Assembly: GCA_963974485.1 (NCBI GenBank)
Contig: CAXBBS010000002.1
Span: 124,001-188,000, forward strand
Source of the DNA: JAALKW01 sp963974485
GTDB lineage: Bacteria > Pseudomonadota > Gammaproteobacteria > Legionellales > Legionellaceae
DNA: 64,000 bases
Reading direction: 5' to 3'
Within the stretch, counting starts at the first letter, position 1. Each line of letters opens with the position of its first letter. The position numbers and the translations under genes were made by a program. The notes below the pieces were generated by a model. The model saw only the letters and a program-made list of their open reading frames with translations, ran no database searches and was not told where the DNA came from. This document shows positions 55,208-64,000 of the stretch, piece by piece.

Positions 55208-57556
55208 TTACCCCCGCCCTTCCGTAAGCCCCGTAGGTAAACCTGTATCGCCTCCTGGACAAAACGTCACGGTATAATCCGGCTGTGTACACGTGAACGT
55301 ACTCGATTTATCATCAAACGGATAGGTATAAACTGAAGGACACGCTTGTTTCATCCATTGAATCGTTGGTTGCACCAAACTCGTCCATTGAGGGTCCACT
55401 TGCAAGGTAGACCCTGCATTCGACGAGTTACTGCTTTGGCAAATAAACGTTGGATCGTTGTTATTACTGTTTGCAGCAATACCTGCCACATCCCACCAAT
55501 TGATACAACCACAAACCTGCGTAAGCTCCGTTGAAGTATAAGCACCCGATGTATAATTCAAATAACCTGAATTAAACAAAGGGCCGGTAGACCCGGTAGG
55601 AACAGGACATGCAAGCAGCTGGCTAAGCGGATATGTACTTGCAGGAAACGGTGAATTCAAGTTTTGACTGCATGAAAAACCATCCCCAAACGGTGATGTA
55701 AATTTAGAATTAATCGCGCAAAGTTGATTCGCTGAAAAATAACCTAAAAAATCACCGCACACAGGATTAAGATCAATATCTAAACCGCACTTTTGGCCAC
55801 CTGTAGCACATGTATTCCCTGATAAACATGCAGTTCCGGTGCTTGTTACCCAAAAATATTTATTCACAGGCGAACTGTTTGAGTTCAATGGATTTGCATT
55901 CGCCCAATCACAAGCTCCAAAATTATTGGCTGCAACCTCATTTCCTGGAACGCCGCAACTATAATTATTTGCGGTTTGATTCGGCGTCATTTTAATGGGT
56001 ATGTGAAGACCGTTAATCACTTCCACATCATAGGTATCTGTTCCGCCACTTTCGACCGTTAGCATGGTGATTTCTGCCTGCGTTGCGGGCTGATTAAACC
56101 CAACCCCTGGAGCACACGACGTCGTTCCACCATGGTTGCCACAAGCCGCTTGTCCACAGGAGTTACCTGAACATAAGGTGCTTGCCGAAAAATTACCACT
56201 CCATAACGTATCAGACGCCCCTGTTGCTAAGCTTCCTATGATATCTACTGTCGCCGTACGCCCAGCATCCGTCGTTGTTAAAGCATAACTACCTGTGCTC
56301 GGAGAGGGATTATTCCAATAACATAGATTAGATCCTGTGTTGCAGCTTGAGCCATCTGGGCATGCGGTTGTCGGGCAGTTCGGTGAATCAGGAATAGCCG
56401 AACCGTTCAACGAAAACCAAACAGGAAAGTTACATTGATTCGTAAAGGTCATCGTTCGTTGATTGGTGATTGTCGTCACGATCGTTGTTGATGTAGATGC
56501 TGTTGTCGTGGCAGGTGTTGAATCTTCAGCTAAATAATGCACCGTTTCTGTCATACTCACATCCGCTGTCGTAGGAACGGATCCTGGTGCTGTATATGTT
56601 CCATTGAGCTGACAAGCCTGGCCTGGCGACAAAGTGATACCAGCACAATTGTCATTGGCATTTGTTGGTGAAGTAACCGTAAAGGTTCCTGCAGCAGGCA
56701 CGACAAGATCACGTGATGTAATCGTGATAGGATTTGAACTTTGATTTGTAAATAAAAACAATACTGGCTTTGTTGTCCCCACAACCATCTGTGTTGGAAG
56801 TAAAACAGGTGTTGTTGCAATAATACCGCCCGACGCTGTAGTAACTGCTGTACTTGTTGATTCGGTCACCGACGTACCCTGGGTGTAGCTAAACGTTGTA
56901 TCAACGACTTGTTGAACGGGTAGAGATGTGGTCGCCGTATATGTTCCACTCACCGAACAAGTACTGCCCGCATCTAATATTGTTGTACAAGTCGTACTAA
57001 ACGATGGATGACTTGATTGAATGGATACACCCGTTGCCTGACTTGTGCCTGAGTTTTCAAACTCAATCGCATATGATGCTGATTGCCCTACGGTTAATGT
57101 TGTCGGCAACGCCGTGACGACATGACCAGAGACACCAATACCTGTTTGACCCGTTGCAATGGTGCTATTGACAGGAAAAGGCACGCGGTTATTATCAAAA
57201 AATCCTTGATTTCCAACAATAAGCTGAAACGTTTTAAGACCAGCAACAAGCGGGTTTAAATAAACCGTAAGCGTGCATTCTTCTTGGGGTCTTAATAGAT
57301 TATTTGTACACGTATCAAGGTAGGTGAATTCGCCAACTGGACTCGTTATTTTATCTAGCTCTAATGGGCGAACCAATTGAAACGGTAGATTATTTTTTAA
57401 AGTATACGTGACTTGATGACTGCCACCATTTACAAAAATAGGGCTTGGGAACGTATTAGACGAGACGATAGATATAGGATTTTTTGCGGCAAAGGCAAGA
57501 TTTAAACTCAAAAACATTAACGTAAAAATATAAAATAATTTTGCTTTATTTTTCAT
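55208..57556 (-). CDS. secreted protein with a C-terminal thaumatin-like domain
   Basis: A 782-residue protein with a signal peptide (cleaved near AFAAK). Residues about 25-365 hold Ig-like repeats with paired cysteines and high Ser/Thr content. From about residue 366 a thaumatin-family domain begins (TMTFTNQCNFPVWFSLNG). It ends with the family's closing pattern CPSVYTYPFDDKSSTFTC, then DYTVTFCPGG, and is very cysteine-rich. Thaumatin-like proteins are mainly plant and fungal, often binding or cleaving beta-glucans, with scattered bacterial members. The ATG at 57556 follows GAGG by 9 nt. A TTG at 57571 is also open. It lies 18 bp after a beta-barrel gene. Confidence 0.83.
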   Translation of the reverse strand: MKNKAKLFYIFTLMFLSLNLAFAAKNPISIVSSNTFPSPIFVNGGSHQVTYTLKNNLPFQLVRPLELDKITSPVGEFTYLDTCTNNLLRPQEECTLTVYLNPLVAGLKTFQLIVGNQGFFDNNRVPFPVNSTIATGQTGIGVSGHVVTALPTTLTVGQSASYAIEFENSGTSQATGVSIQSSHPSFSTTCTTILDAGSTCSVSGTYTATTSLPVQQVVDTTFSYTQGTSVTESTSTAVTTASGGIIATTPVLLPTQMVVGTTKPVLFLFTNQSSNPITITSRDLVVPAAGTFTVTSPTNANDNCAGITLSPGQACQLNGTYTAPGSVPTTADVSMTETVHYLAEDSTPATTTASTSTTIVTTITNQRTMTFTNQCNFPVWFSLNGSAIPDSPNCPTTACPDGSSCNTGSNLCYWNNPSPSTGSYALTTTDAGRTATVDIIGSLATGASDTLWSGNFSASTLCSGNSCGQAACGNHGGTTSCAPGVGFNQPATQAEITMLTVESGGTDTYDVEVINGLHIPIKMTPNQTANNYSCGVPGNEVAANNFGACDWANANPLNSNSSPVNKYFWVTSTGTACLSGNTCATGGQKCGLDIDLNPVCGDFLGYFSANQLCAINSKFTSPFGDGFSCSQNLNSPFPASTYPLSQLLACPVPTGSTGPLFNSGYLNYTSGAYTSTELTQVCGCINWWDVAGIAANSNNNDPTFICQSSNSSNAGSTLQVDPQWTSLVQPTIQWMKQACPSVYTYPFDDKSSTFTCTQPDYTVTFCPGGDTGLPTGLTEGRG

Positions 57557-57574
57557 AAAATTAAGCCTCAAAAC

Positions 57575-58369
57575 CTATGTGTTACGTTGTGGGAACAAAT
57601 ACGTTGCACCAAGAAATAATCCATTCGAGCGATAAGAACCTAAATCAAGTAACTGATTTGACCATGTGCTTGTGCCATAACCTGATGTTATGTGACCCAA
57701 ATTCAGGTATTGATACGCCAATGAGACCAGCATGCCTTGTGTTAATTGCACATCAAGTCCCGCGCCTAAATGATAAGCGAACTGCGTTTGAGTATTATCT
57801 TGAAAACCTGGCGTAAACCGAGGCGTCACTCCTGGTAATGCTTTTTCTTCGTAGTTGCTCATACAATTAAAGCCCCCACCAAGTCCTGCTGTTACATAAG
57901 GCAAGAACCGCTTGTATTGATATAGATTAACTTTTGCAGAAGCGAATAAAAGATTGGATACAATATTCCACGAATAATCATAATTGGTAAATTCAGGAAG
58001 CGAATACTGAGAAATATTGCCATGAACCGTTGTTGTGAATAACGACTCGTAACGCACACCTAATGAATAGGCTGGAATCCATGCTGAATCACGTTCCCAA
58101 CGTTTACCCGCAAAAACCGCAACCATGGGTTGAAATGTATCGTGATAAATCGCGTAATTATCTTGATTGTAAGGTGCCGTAAAAGAAGAGCCGTTATTCA
58201 CGTGTATCGCTGAATCAAACTGAGGACCTTGCCCCCCAATCGCTGCAAAAGCAAACCATTGAGATCGTGCTTCGGCGTCAAAGACTATTTTTTTATCACC
58301 TGAAAAACTGGGAAAACTTAAACATATGAACAAGCACAGGATGATGTATTCTAATGAAGTCCGTTTCAC
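57575..58369 (-). CDS. outer-membrane beta-barrel protein
   Basis: A 264-residue protein with a signal peptide (cleaved near SFSGD, residue 23) and alternating strands typical of small porin-like barrels. Examples are GLGGGFNCMSNYEE, AYHLGAGLDVQL, MLVSLAYQYLNLGH and the final NGLFLGATYLFP. It is transcribed with the thaumatin-like gene 18 bp downstream. Exact family unknown. Confidence 0.75.
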   Translation of the reverse strand: MKRTSLEYIILCLFICLSFPSFSGDKKIVFDAEARSQWFAFAAIGGQGPQFDSAIHVNNGSSFTAPYNQDNYAIYHDTFQPMVAVFAGKRWERDSAWIPAYSLGVRYESLFTTTVHGNISQYSLPEFTNYDYSWNIVSNLLFASAKVNLYQYKRFLPYVTAGLGGGFNCMSNYEEKALPGVTPRFTPGFQDNTQTQFAYHLGAGLDVQLTQGMLVSLAYQYLNLGHITSGYGTSTWSNQLLDLGSYRSNGLFLGATYLFPQRNT

Positions 58370-58488
58370 TATGATTTTCCAATCTAATCCTCATGATTTT
58401 TATCATAGTAAGATAATAGTAAGTGCAATACTAGCCCCTCAATAATCAGTATAGCGGCAATTATACCCGTGGACTATTATTGATCTAC

Positions 58489-59889
58489 ATGGTAGAATTC
58501 TATCAATTATTGTTGATAGGTATTATTCTTGTGTCTTTATTTGAATGTTTTGATAGAGCTGATGAAGCACTAAAATATCTGACGAAAAAAAATAATTTTA
58601 TCAACAAAAGCTATTTGTTTTTTTCAGGCCACACAGAACATAGCTTCAACACTAAAAAACAAGCAGAAATTACACTTTTTAAAAAAATTAGGCATCGCTT
58701 ATCTGAAGAGCAAGCATTAATTGAAGAGGACGGTTATTCACACTTAGTCACCCTCTTGGACGATCTGCTCCCTGAAATGCAAGATTATTTAAAAACAAAT
58801 TCGCCCCAATTCACATCAGATTTAACCTTTATTTTAAAAGAATTAGCTTTAATTTCCTTACAAGAAAAATGTAAACTAAGTGATGCTCAACTTGAACGAC
58901 GTGAACAACGTGAAATAGCACAGCGTTATGGCATAGATAAAGTTTTTTACATTACAAATAGTATGTATAAATACGAATTATACAAGATTGCTTGTGTTAA
59001 TCAGTTAAATGCTTTTGGCACATCTGGGGGGATGTGTTATGGACTCACATCTATCATGGCCATACCTCGTATGTCGCCGTATCAAAACGAAAGAATAAAA
59101 CACATCCGAATAACGCGGAAGGTTTATACCAATCATAATAATCAACACCATGAAAAGGATGACCAAAAATTTATTAAAAAAACGCTTTTAAGCCGATTGC
59201 ATTTCTGCACCAACAAAAAACAACAAGCAAGGCAAATTTTAGAGCATGCCAAAAAATATCCATCAAAAGACTTGGAGCTTGACTTAACTAGCTTAAAGTA
59301 TGCGCATGCTTGCTACCTTCGTATTAATATACAAGATAATAAAAAACAAGAAATATGCTACATGGATCCAAATCATGGTGCTTATCGATTTGATACCGAT
59401 GCACAATTTATTGAGTTTTATGCGCTGAGTCTTAAAGAAAGTGGGTACACTCGCTATCAATTAGTCGAAATGCAATATGACCCTGCACACTTATTATTAC
59501 GAAACAGAAGTTTTGAAGAGATTCTCTATTCTCTTTTATCCAATCGACGCTATCAAAACTATGACGGCATGACTGGAAAATTATTTTTTGGTGTTATTCT
59601 TGCTTTGAATGCACTTTTAGTTCTATTGCTAACAACCGCTACTTTTGTTTTAAGTTTATATTTATTTACACATGAAGTAGCAGTAGCTTGTGCACTATTA
59701 ACCTATGCTGTTTGCCTGGTTGCAGCAGCTCACCATTATCAGGGCTTTTTAGGTCCTGTGCAATTTTTTGAGGAATGTTGTCACCAGTTGAATCTATTCA
59801 TTCATTCATGGATAGGCGGACCAGAAAAAGAACTTGAAGAAGCAAGCTTGGCCGAACCACCTGTTGACTCAGGTTTTTCAATGGCTTAA
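58489..59889 (+). CDS. candidate C58 (YopT/AvrPphB-like) cysteine peptidase with C-terminal membrane segments
   Basis: A 466-residue protein with a hydrophobic N-terminus (residues 4-18). The order Cys-His-Asp of papain-like C58 peptidases is visible. GGMCYGLTSIM has Cys183, KYAHACYLRI has His273, and YMDPNHGAYRFDT has Asp293 in the DPNxGxF-like context typical of YopT relatives. Two or three membrane segments follow at about 365-416. The tail is Glu-rich (PEKELEEASLAEPP), like the E-block of Dot/Icm substrates. YopT cleaves prenylated Rho GTPases. The target here is unknown. ATG at 58489 was chosen over the TTG at 58480. Confidence 0.78.
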   Translation: MVEFYQLLLIGIILVSLFECFDRADEALKYLTKKNNFINKSYLFFSGHTEHSFNTKKQAEITLFKKIRHRLSEEQALIEEDGYSHLVTLLDDLLPEMQDYLKTNSPQFTSDLTFILKELALISLQEKCKLSDAQLERREQREIAQRYGIDKVFYITNSMYKYELYKIACVNQLNAFGTSGGMCYGLTSIMAIPRMSPYQNERIKHIRITRKVYTNHNNQHHEKDDQKFIKKTLLSRLHFCTNKKQQARQILEHAKKYPSKDLELDLTSLKYAHACYLRINIQDNKKQEICYMDPNHGAYRFDTDAQFIEFYALSLKESGYTRYQLVEMQYDPAHLLLRNRSFEEILYSLLSNRRYQNYDGMTGKLFFGVILALNALLVLLLTTATFVLSLYLFTHEVAVACALLTYAVCLVAAAHHYQGFLGPVQFFEECCHQLNLFIHSWIGGPEKELEEASLAEPPVDSGFSMA

Positions 59890-59923
59890 TAAAGCGCCAT
59901 CCGCAGCCCCAACTACATCAGGG

Positions 59924-61174
59924 TTACAACCCTAACCACCGTATAAATCTATGCGTTGTTTTAAGCTGTACAGGAGATCGTTTATCAAACGTTAATGTAT
60001 AGCTTTTTTGTGTTTGCTCCTGGCTCAAATCACGCGCATGAATTTTCACATGCTTTATTTTCCCCATGTTGACCACGTTCATAAATGTCTTATGATAACC
60101 TCGTATATTTTTCACTTCGGGTCTCACAAAAAGGACATGATTAAATGCATGCTCAGTTGTATCTTCAGCTAAGACTTCAAATTCATGATTACTCAACGCT
60201 ATGTATTCTTTGTGGTTGATTTGACAGCGAAGCATACGTTTCAACGGGACGTGTTGCTTAAACGTGGTTGAATAATTATCTGCGGACATCACGACAATAG
60301 GCTCGCTTTCTTCGCGTTTATTGTTTTTATTACGCTCCACAAATAAAATACCCGCACGCTCTTGAGCCGGTTTATGCAATGTAGTGAGCATCAAATCCGT
60401 GCTTGGTTTTGGCGAAAAACCTCCGCAGTTGAGGTATTTTGATTGCTGAACCCATTTTTCTCCTGGGTAGTAAACGACTAATAATGCATTATCTTTAATT
60501 GCATTAATTAATGGTTTTTTCAAATTTTCTGGAATTGCCGGACATCCCCAGCTCCGACCCGGACGACCGTATTTTTTGATAAATGCTTCATCCATATACC
60601 ATGCAGAATGCATTACAATGGCGCGATTAAAGGCCCGATCATTAAATCCGCGCTCTAAGCCTGCTAATTTTAAAGAAAGCCCGTGTCTCCCGTAATACGC
60701 TTTATCTGTCTTATAGACGCCAAGACTACTTGCCTTGCTATTGTTTCGATTCGAAAATTGATCGGTGAATAACGCGCCTGATTTAATACCATGTGAGACA
60801 TAGGTATGAAAAAGCATCTTGTTTTTATTGAGATCAAACACCCATAAACGCTTCGTATTGGACGGTTTTGAATAATCAATGACGGTTAAAATATGATTAT
60901 GTTGAGTATTTTTGGCTTTTGCGCAGGTTAATGTTGTTAATACTTTACTTATAAGCGCTGGACTCATGTCTGCTGTCGGTTGTTCGAGCATGGTTTTTAT
61001 CGAGGATATAGAGCTGATAGGTTTTTGTGTATTGCATCGCTTTGCCTTCACCAACGACATAAACTTAGTCATTCCAGACATTTCTTTTTTGGCCTCGACC
61101 ACCGTTTGACCCTGAACTGAAAACATGAGTGAACTTAAGAAAACAAACAGTGCCGCACATAATTTGATAAACAT
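59924..61174 (-). CDS. L,D-transpeptidase-like exported protein (YkuD-type catalytic domain)
   Basis: A 416-residue protein with a signal peptide (cleaved near VQG, about residue 22). The catalytic domain carries AIVMHSAWYMDEAF (His189) and GRPGRSWGCPAI (Cys211), the pattern of the murein L,D-transpeptidase catalytic-domain family. That family differs from classical YkuD in using SWGCP in place of SHGC. The C-terminal 180 residues are unassigned. AAGGA lies 7 nt before the ATG at 61174. It would cross-link or modify peptidoglycan in the periplasm. Confidence 0.83.
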   Translation of the reverse strand: MFIKLCAALFVFLSSLMFSVQGQTVVEAKKEMSGMTKFMSLVKAKRCNTQKPISSISSIKTMLEQPTADMSPALISKVLTTLTCAKAKNTQHNHILTVIDYSKPSNTKRLWVFDLNKNKMLFHTYVSHGIKSGALFTDQFSNRNNSKASSLGVYKTDKAYYGRHGLSLKLAGLERGFNDRAFNRAIVMHSAWYMDEAFIKKYGRPGRSWGCPAIPENLKKPLINAIKDNALLVVYYPGEKWVQQSKYLNCGGFSPKPSTDLMLTTLHKPAQERAGILFVERNKNNKREESEPIVVMSADNYSTTFKQHVPLKRMLRCQINHKEYIALSNHEFEVLAEDTTEHAFNHVLFVRPEVKNIRGYHKTFMNVVNMGKIKHVKIHARDLSQEQTQKSYTLTFDKRSPVQLKTTHRFIRWLGL

Positions 61175-61375
61175 ATTCAATCCTTTGATTTATAAAACAA
61201 CCGTGATTCATAATGGTTATCTTAGACCAAAAACAATCTTTTTGCACAAATAAAATCCAAATAAAAAATATATTACAGCTTTTATGTTTAATAACGCATG
61301 AACTCTAAGAATGTACTATAATCCAAGCATTCAAAAAAAACGTGATTTTTCATACACTCATGGAGAGATCAACAC

Positions 61376-63091
61376 ATGTTAGATTTTAAAATATGCCGCG
61401 ATAAAAAAACGGGTGAATGTACGATAGAAACCTCCATCACTGGTAAGCAATTACTTACCACACCCCAGCTTAATAAAAGCACAGCATTTACGCGTTCAGA
61501 ACGCATTGAATTTGGTCTTTTAGGTAAATTACCTCATCGTGTTGAGACGTTAGACGAACAAGTGAAGCGCGCTTATTTACAGTACAGTGCCTATAGTTCA
61601 GCGCTGAAAAAAAATATTTATCTCTCCAATTTGCATGACAAAAATCAAGTGCTTTTTTATAAGCTCGTGAGTCGACATCTGCTTGAAATGATCCCTATTA
61701 TTTATACCCCTATCGTCGGAACAGCCGTTAAAGAATTTAGTCTTGAGTACCGTCAGCCACGAGGTATCTATTTATCTCATGCCGATGAAGAGCATATTGA
61801 TGCTATTTTAGAAAATCGTTCAAATCCTGAGATAGATTTAATCGTTGTGACCGATGGCGAAGGCGTGCTAGGTATTGGAGACCAAGGCATTGGCGGCATG
61901 GATATTCCCGTAGCTAAACTCATGGTCTACAGTTTGTGCGGTGGAATTGATCCTACACGCACCTTACCGATTTGCCTTGATGTTGGAACCAACAATCAAA
62001 CCCTATTGAACGATCCTCTTTATTTAGGCTGCGCCCATCCTCGTATCGAAGGAAAAGCGTATGATACGTTTATTGAGCGCTTCGTGACGGCTATTCATAA
62101 ACGTTTTCCTAAAGCATTTTTACATTGGGAAGATTTTGGGCGTCATAACGCCGATCAAATTTTAGAAAAATTTAAAAATAAAATCTGTACGTTTAACGAT
62201 GATATTCAAGGCACAGGTGCAGTTACATTGGCAGCCTTGCTTGCTGCATGCGATGTCACCCAAACGCCATTGACAAAACAACGTATTGTTGTTTACGGAG
62301 CAGGCTCTGCGGGCACAGGCATCAGCCACCAAATTGTCGAAGCCATGATAAAACATGGCTTAACCAGCGAGCAGGCCCATAAGCAATTTTGGCTTATTGA
62401 TAGGCAGGGCTTATTAACTGATGGTGACCTAAGCCTTACAGAAGCACAAAAACCATTTGCGCGTGCAAAATCAGAACTTTCTAAATGGTCATATCAAGGA
62501 CAAGATTATCCCTCACTGACGGACACGGTTAAACAAATACAACCAACTGTACTCATTGGTTGCTCAGCACAAACCGGTGCATTCTCACAAGATATTATCC
62601 AAAACATGGCTAAATCGTGTAAACGCCCCGTTATTTTTCCGCTTTCAAACCCCGATGAAAAGTGCGAAGCAAAGCCAGAAGATATTTTGGCCTGGAGTGA
62701 AGGCCGTGCGTTGATTGCAACGGGAACCGCATTCCCTGCGGTAGAATATGAAAATCGCTTGGTTGAAATAGCCCAGTGCAACAATGCCCTTGTATTTCCT
62801 GGTATAGGTCTTGGCGTATTAGCTGTTGGTGCAAAACACTTATCAAAAAATATGATTGGAGCTGCTTCTCACGCCTTAAGTCAATTTTCACCGAGTAAGA
62901 AAGATAGTTTTTTACCTCTATTGCCTTCACTTGAGCAAGCACAGCTGGTTGCTAAAGCCATTGCACATGCTGTGGCTGACACGGCGATAGATGAAGGTTT
63001 AGCTGAACATAACGATCGTGATAAAATTGATCAGCATATTGATACGCACTTTTGGGAGCCACGGTATCTACCTTTTCACAAAAAATTATAA
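61376..63091 (+). CDS. maeA: NAD-dependent malic enzyme
   Basis: Oxidative decarboxylation of malate to pyruvate with NAD+. The 571-residue size fits the large-subunit SfcA/MaeA type. YTPIVGTAVKEFSLEYRQPRG opens the malic domain, VTDGEGVLGIGDQGIGGM and HWEDFGRHNA form the active site, and the NAD-binding fold has VVYGAGSAGTGI. GGAGAG lies 8 nt before the ATG. Coenzyme choice (NAD) is inferred from size. nadD follows after 5 bp. Confidence 0.94.
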   Translation: MLDFKICRDKKTGECTIETSITGKQLLTTPQLNKSTAFTRSERIEFGLLGKLPHRVETLDEQVKRAYLQYSAYSSALKKNIYLSNLHDKNQVLFYKLVSRHLLEMIPIIYTPIVGTAVKEFSLEYRQPRGIYLSHADEEHIDAILENRSNPEIDLIVVTDGEGVLGIGDQGIGGMDIPVAKLMVYSLCGGIDPTRTLPICLDVGTNNQTLLNDPLYLGCAHPRIEGKAYDTFIERFVTAIHKRFPKAFLHWEDFGRHNADQILEKFKNKICTFNDDIQGTGAVTLAALLAACDVTQTPLTKQRIVVYGAGSAGTGISHQIVEAMIKHGLTSEQAHKQFWLIDRQGLLTDGDLSLTEAQKPFARAKSELSKWSYQGQDYPSLTDTVKQIQPTVLIGCSAQTGAFSQDIIQNMAKSCKRPVIFPLSNPDEKCEAKPEDILAWSEGRALIATGTAFPAVEYENRLVEIAQCNNALVFPGIGLGVLAVGAKHLSKNMIGAASHALSQFSPSKKDSFLPLLPSLEQAQLVAKAIAHAVADTAIDEGLAEHNDRDKIDQHIDTHFWEPRYLPFHKKL

Positions 63092-63096
63092 CATGT

Positions 63097-63741
63097 ATGA
63101 ATAAATCTAAGCATAATTTAATTTATGGGGGGAGCTTCGATCCCCCTCATCTTGGTCATATCAAAACTGCCTGCGCGGTTCAGCAGGCCTTTGCTTTTGA
63201 CAAATTTATATTTGTACCGTGCAAGCAATCCGTTTTAAAAAACAAGAGCGTCGCAACCAGCAAGCAGCGCCTAGATATGCTTAAACTCGCGCTCGAACCT
63301 TATGCTAACGCTGAATTTAGATTTGAAATCGATACGCGTGAACTCGATCGTGATACACCATCTTATATGGTAGATACGCTTGAAAGTTTTCATCAAGACA
63401 ATCATTATAATAAAAACGCATCGTTTACACTGTTACTCGGTATGGATGCTTTTCTTGATTTACCACGATGGCATCAATGGGAAAAAATATTAACGTTGTG
63501 TGATTTACTGATTATGCAACGCGCGGGCTTTCATCAAAACAAGCCCCTACCTCAAGAACTACAAGCCGCATTGAACACATCATCCTGCAAGCTTCATTTT
63601 TTTGAAGCAGGTAACTACCCTATTGCCTCAAGTACGTTACGTGAACGTATCAACGATCACGAAACACTTTTGAAAAATCAACTACCTAAAGCGGTGTATG
63701 ACTATATTAAAGATCATCAATTATATCAAACTCATCTTTAA
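63097..63741 (+). CDS. nadD: nicotinate-nucleotide adenylyltransferase
   Basis: Adenylylates nicotinate mononucleotide to deamido-NAD. The 214-residue protein shows YGGSFDPPHLGHIKTA, with the nucleotidyltransferase HxGH motif, and IASSTLRERI at the C-terminus matching the ISSTxIR motif. The frame is open to 63052 inside maeA. The ATG at 63097 gives the correct N-terminus. Its usual neighbours rsfS and holA are absent. It is here co-directional with the malic enzyme gene, 5 bp after it. Confidence 0.94.
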   Translation: MNKSKHNLIYGGSFDPPHLGHIKTACAVQQAFAFDKFIFVPCKQSVLKNKSVATSKQRLDMLKLALEPYANAEFRFEIDTRELDRDTPSYMVDTLESFHQDNHYNKNASFTLLLGMDAFLDLPRWHQWEKILTLCDLLIMQRAGFHQNKPLPQELQAALNTSSCKLHFFEAGNYPIASSTLRERINDHETLLKNQLPKAVYDYIKDHQLYQTHL

Positions 63742-64000
63742 GTTCATCTTTCAGCTCAAGTTTAGGCTCATCTTTAGATTTATTCTCTGGTTTAACTTTA
63801 CCTTTATTTTCTAAAGCATGAACCTTATCAATAATGCTGGGCATAAAACTAAACATCCAAACAGATAACGGTTTGAATCGAGCGTATATTTTCGAATGAT
63901 TAAAATCTTTATCGTGTGCAAGCGAAGTTAAGTTCATCACTCCAATAAGTAGCGCGACGATAAACGTACCACGGACAAAACCAAAACCCATGCCAAGTAG
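63707..64000 (-). CDS. cvpA: CvpA family membrane protein, C-terminal part
   Basis: The gene continues beyond the window. The visible 97 codons read from LLGMGFGFVRGTFIVALLIGV, the last membrane segment of CvpA (colicin V production protein). A polar tail follows, ending in an unusual charged stretch of Lys/Glu/Pro/Asp (KPENKSKDEPKLELKDELKDE). In many gammaproteobacteria cvpA precedes purF. Its end overlaps nadD by 35 bp on the opposite strand, unusually long for convergent genes here. The family call rests on a short segment. Confidence 0.68.
   Translation of the reverse strand, partial: LLGMGFGFVRGTFIVALLIGVMNLTSLAHDKDFNHSKIYARFKPLSVWMFSFMPSIIDKVHALENKGKVKPENKSKDEPKLELKDELKDEFDIIDDL

Noticed and set aside
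1..64000. CRISPR arrays, insertion sequences, integrases, prophage or replication origin
   Set aside because: No regularly spaced repeats, transposase or integrase motifs, terminal inverted repeats or DnaA-box clusters were seen on reading the window.

Overview
The window reads as a moderately AT-rich gammaproteobacterial chromosome, most likely from the order Legionellales or a similar host-associated lineage. That placement is inference. It rests on the core gene content (def-fmt-rsmB, mfd, tldD, surE-yqaA-nlpD-rpoS, comEC) mixed with a set of large or eukaryote-like orphan genes that look like secreted effectors. These include a giant protein with a SecA-type motor, two candidate cysteine peptidases, a leucine-rich-repeat protein ending in a nuclear-localisation-like motif, a DUF4116-like protein, a bacterial thaumatin-like protein, and two tandem small paralogues. 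No rRNA, insertion sequence, prophage, CRISPR array or secretion-system gene was seen.

Layout. 0-3 kb: a def-fmt-rsmB translation operon behind a good sigma70 promoter. 3-6.8 kb: a small secreted protein, tRNA-Ser(GGA), a small protein with a C-terminal membrane anchor, a hipBA toxin-antitoxin module with three evenly spaced operators, and a TauE/SafE transporter. 6.7-8.7 kb: a tandem duplication of a small orphan gene with its own control signals, plus another orphan. 8.9-16.3 kb: mfd, ETF-ubiquinone oxidoreductase, tldD and a nitrilase-family amidase. 16.3-27.7 kb: an accessory island made of the 2862-residue SecA-like protein, a convergent clan-CD-like cysteine peptidase candidate and a possible deaminase-like protein. 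27.8-31.5 kb: a YccA/BI-1 membrane protein, a DUF1566-type exported protein with a small upstream ORF, and vapBC followed directly by ygfZ.

31.5-37.7 kb is a tightly overlapping minus-strand operon: ppsA, CPA2 antiporter, nadC, a MurG of apparent Firmicutes type, and a cupin. 37.9-43.7 kb holds purB-nadB, the DUF4116-like orphan, nadA and a probable 6S RNA. 43.7-47.3 kb is the stationary-phase cluster: lipoprotein, surE, yqaA, nlpD, rpoS. 47.5-58.4 kb holds the LRR/NLS protein, comEC, an overlapping operon (beta-barrel, GNAT, PaaK-like ligase, TolC-like), and a thaumatin-like protein with another beta-barrel. 58.5-64 kb holds a YopT-like (C58) peptidase candidate, an L,D-transpeptidase-like protein, malic enzyme, nadD and the end of cvpA.

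Taken together, nadA, nadB, nadC and nadD give the window almost the full de novo NAD route, beside an NAD-linked malic enzyme and PEP synthase. The accessory genes sit singly or in small groups between core operons, the usual arrangement of effector genes in Legionellales. No transport of these proteins can be shown from sequence alone.
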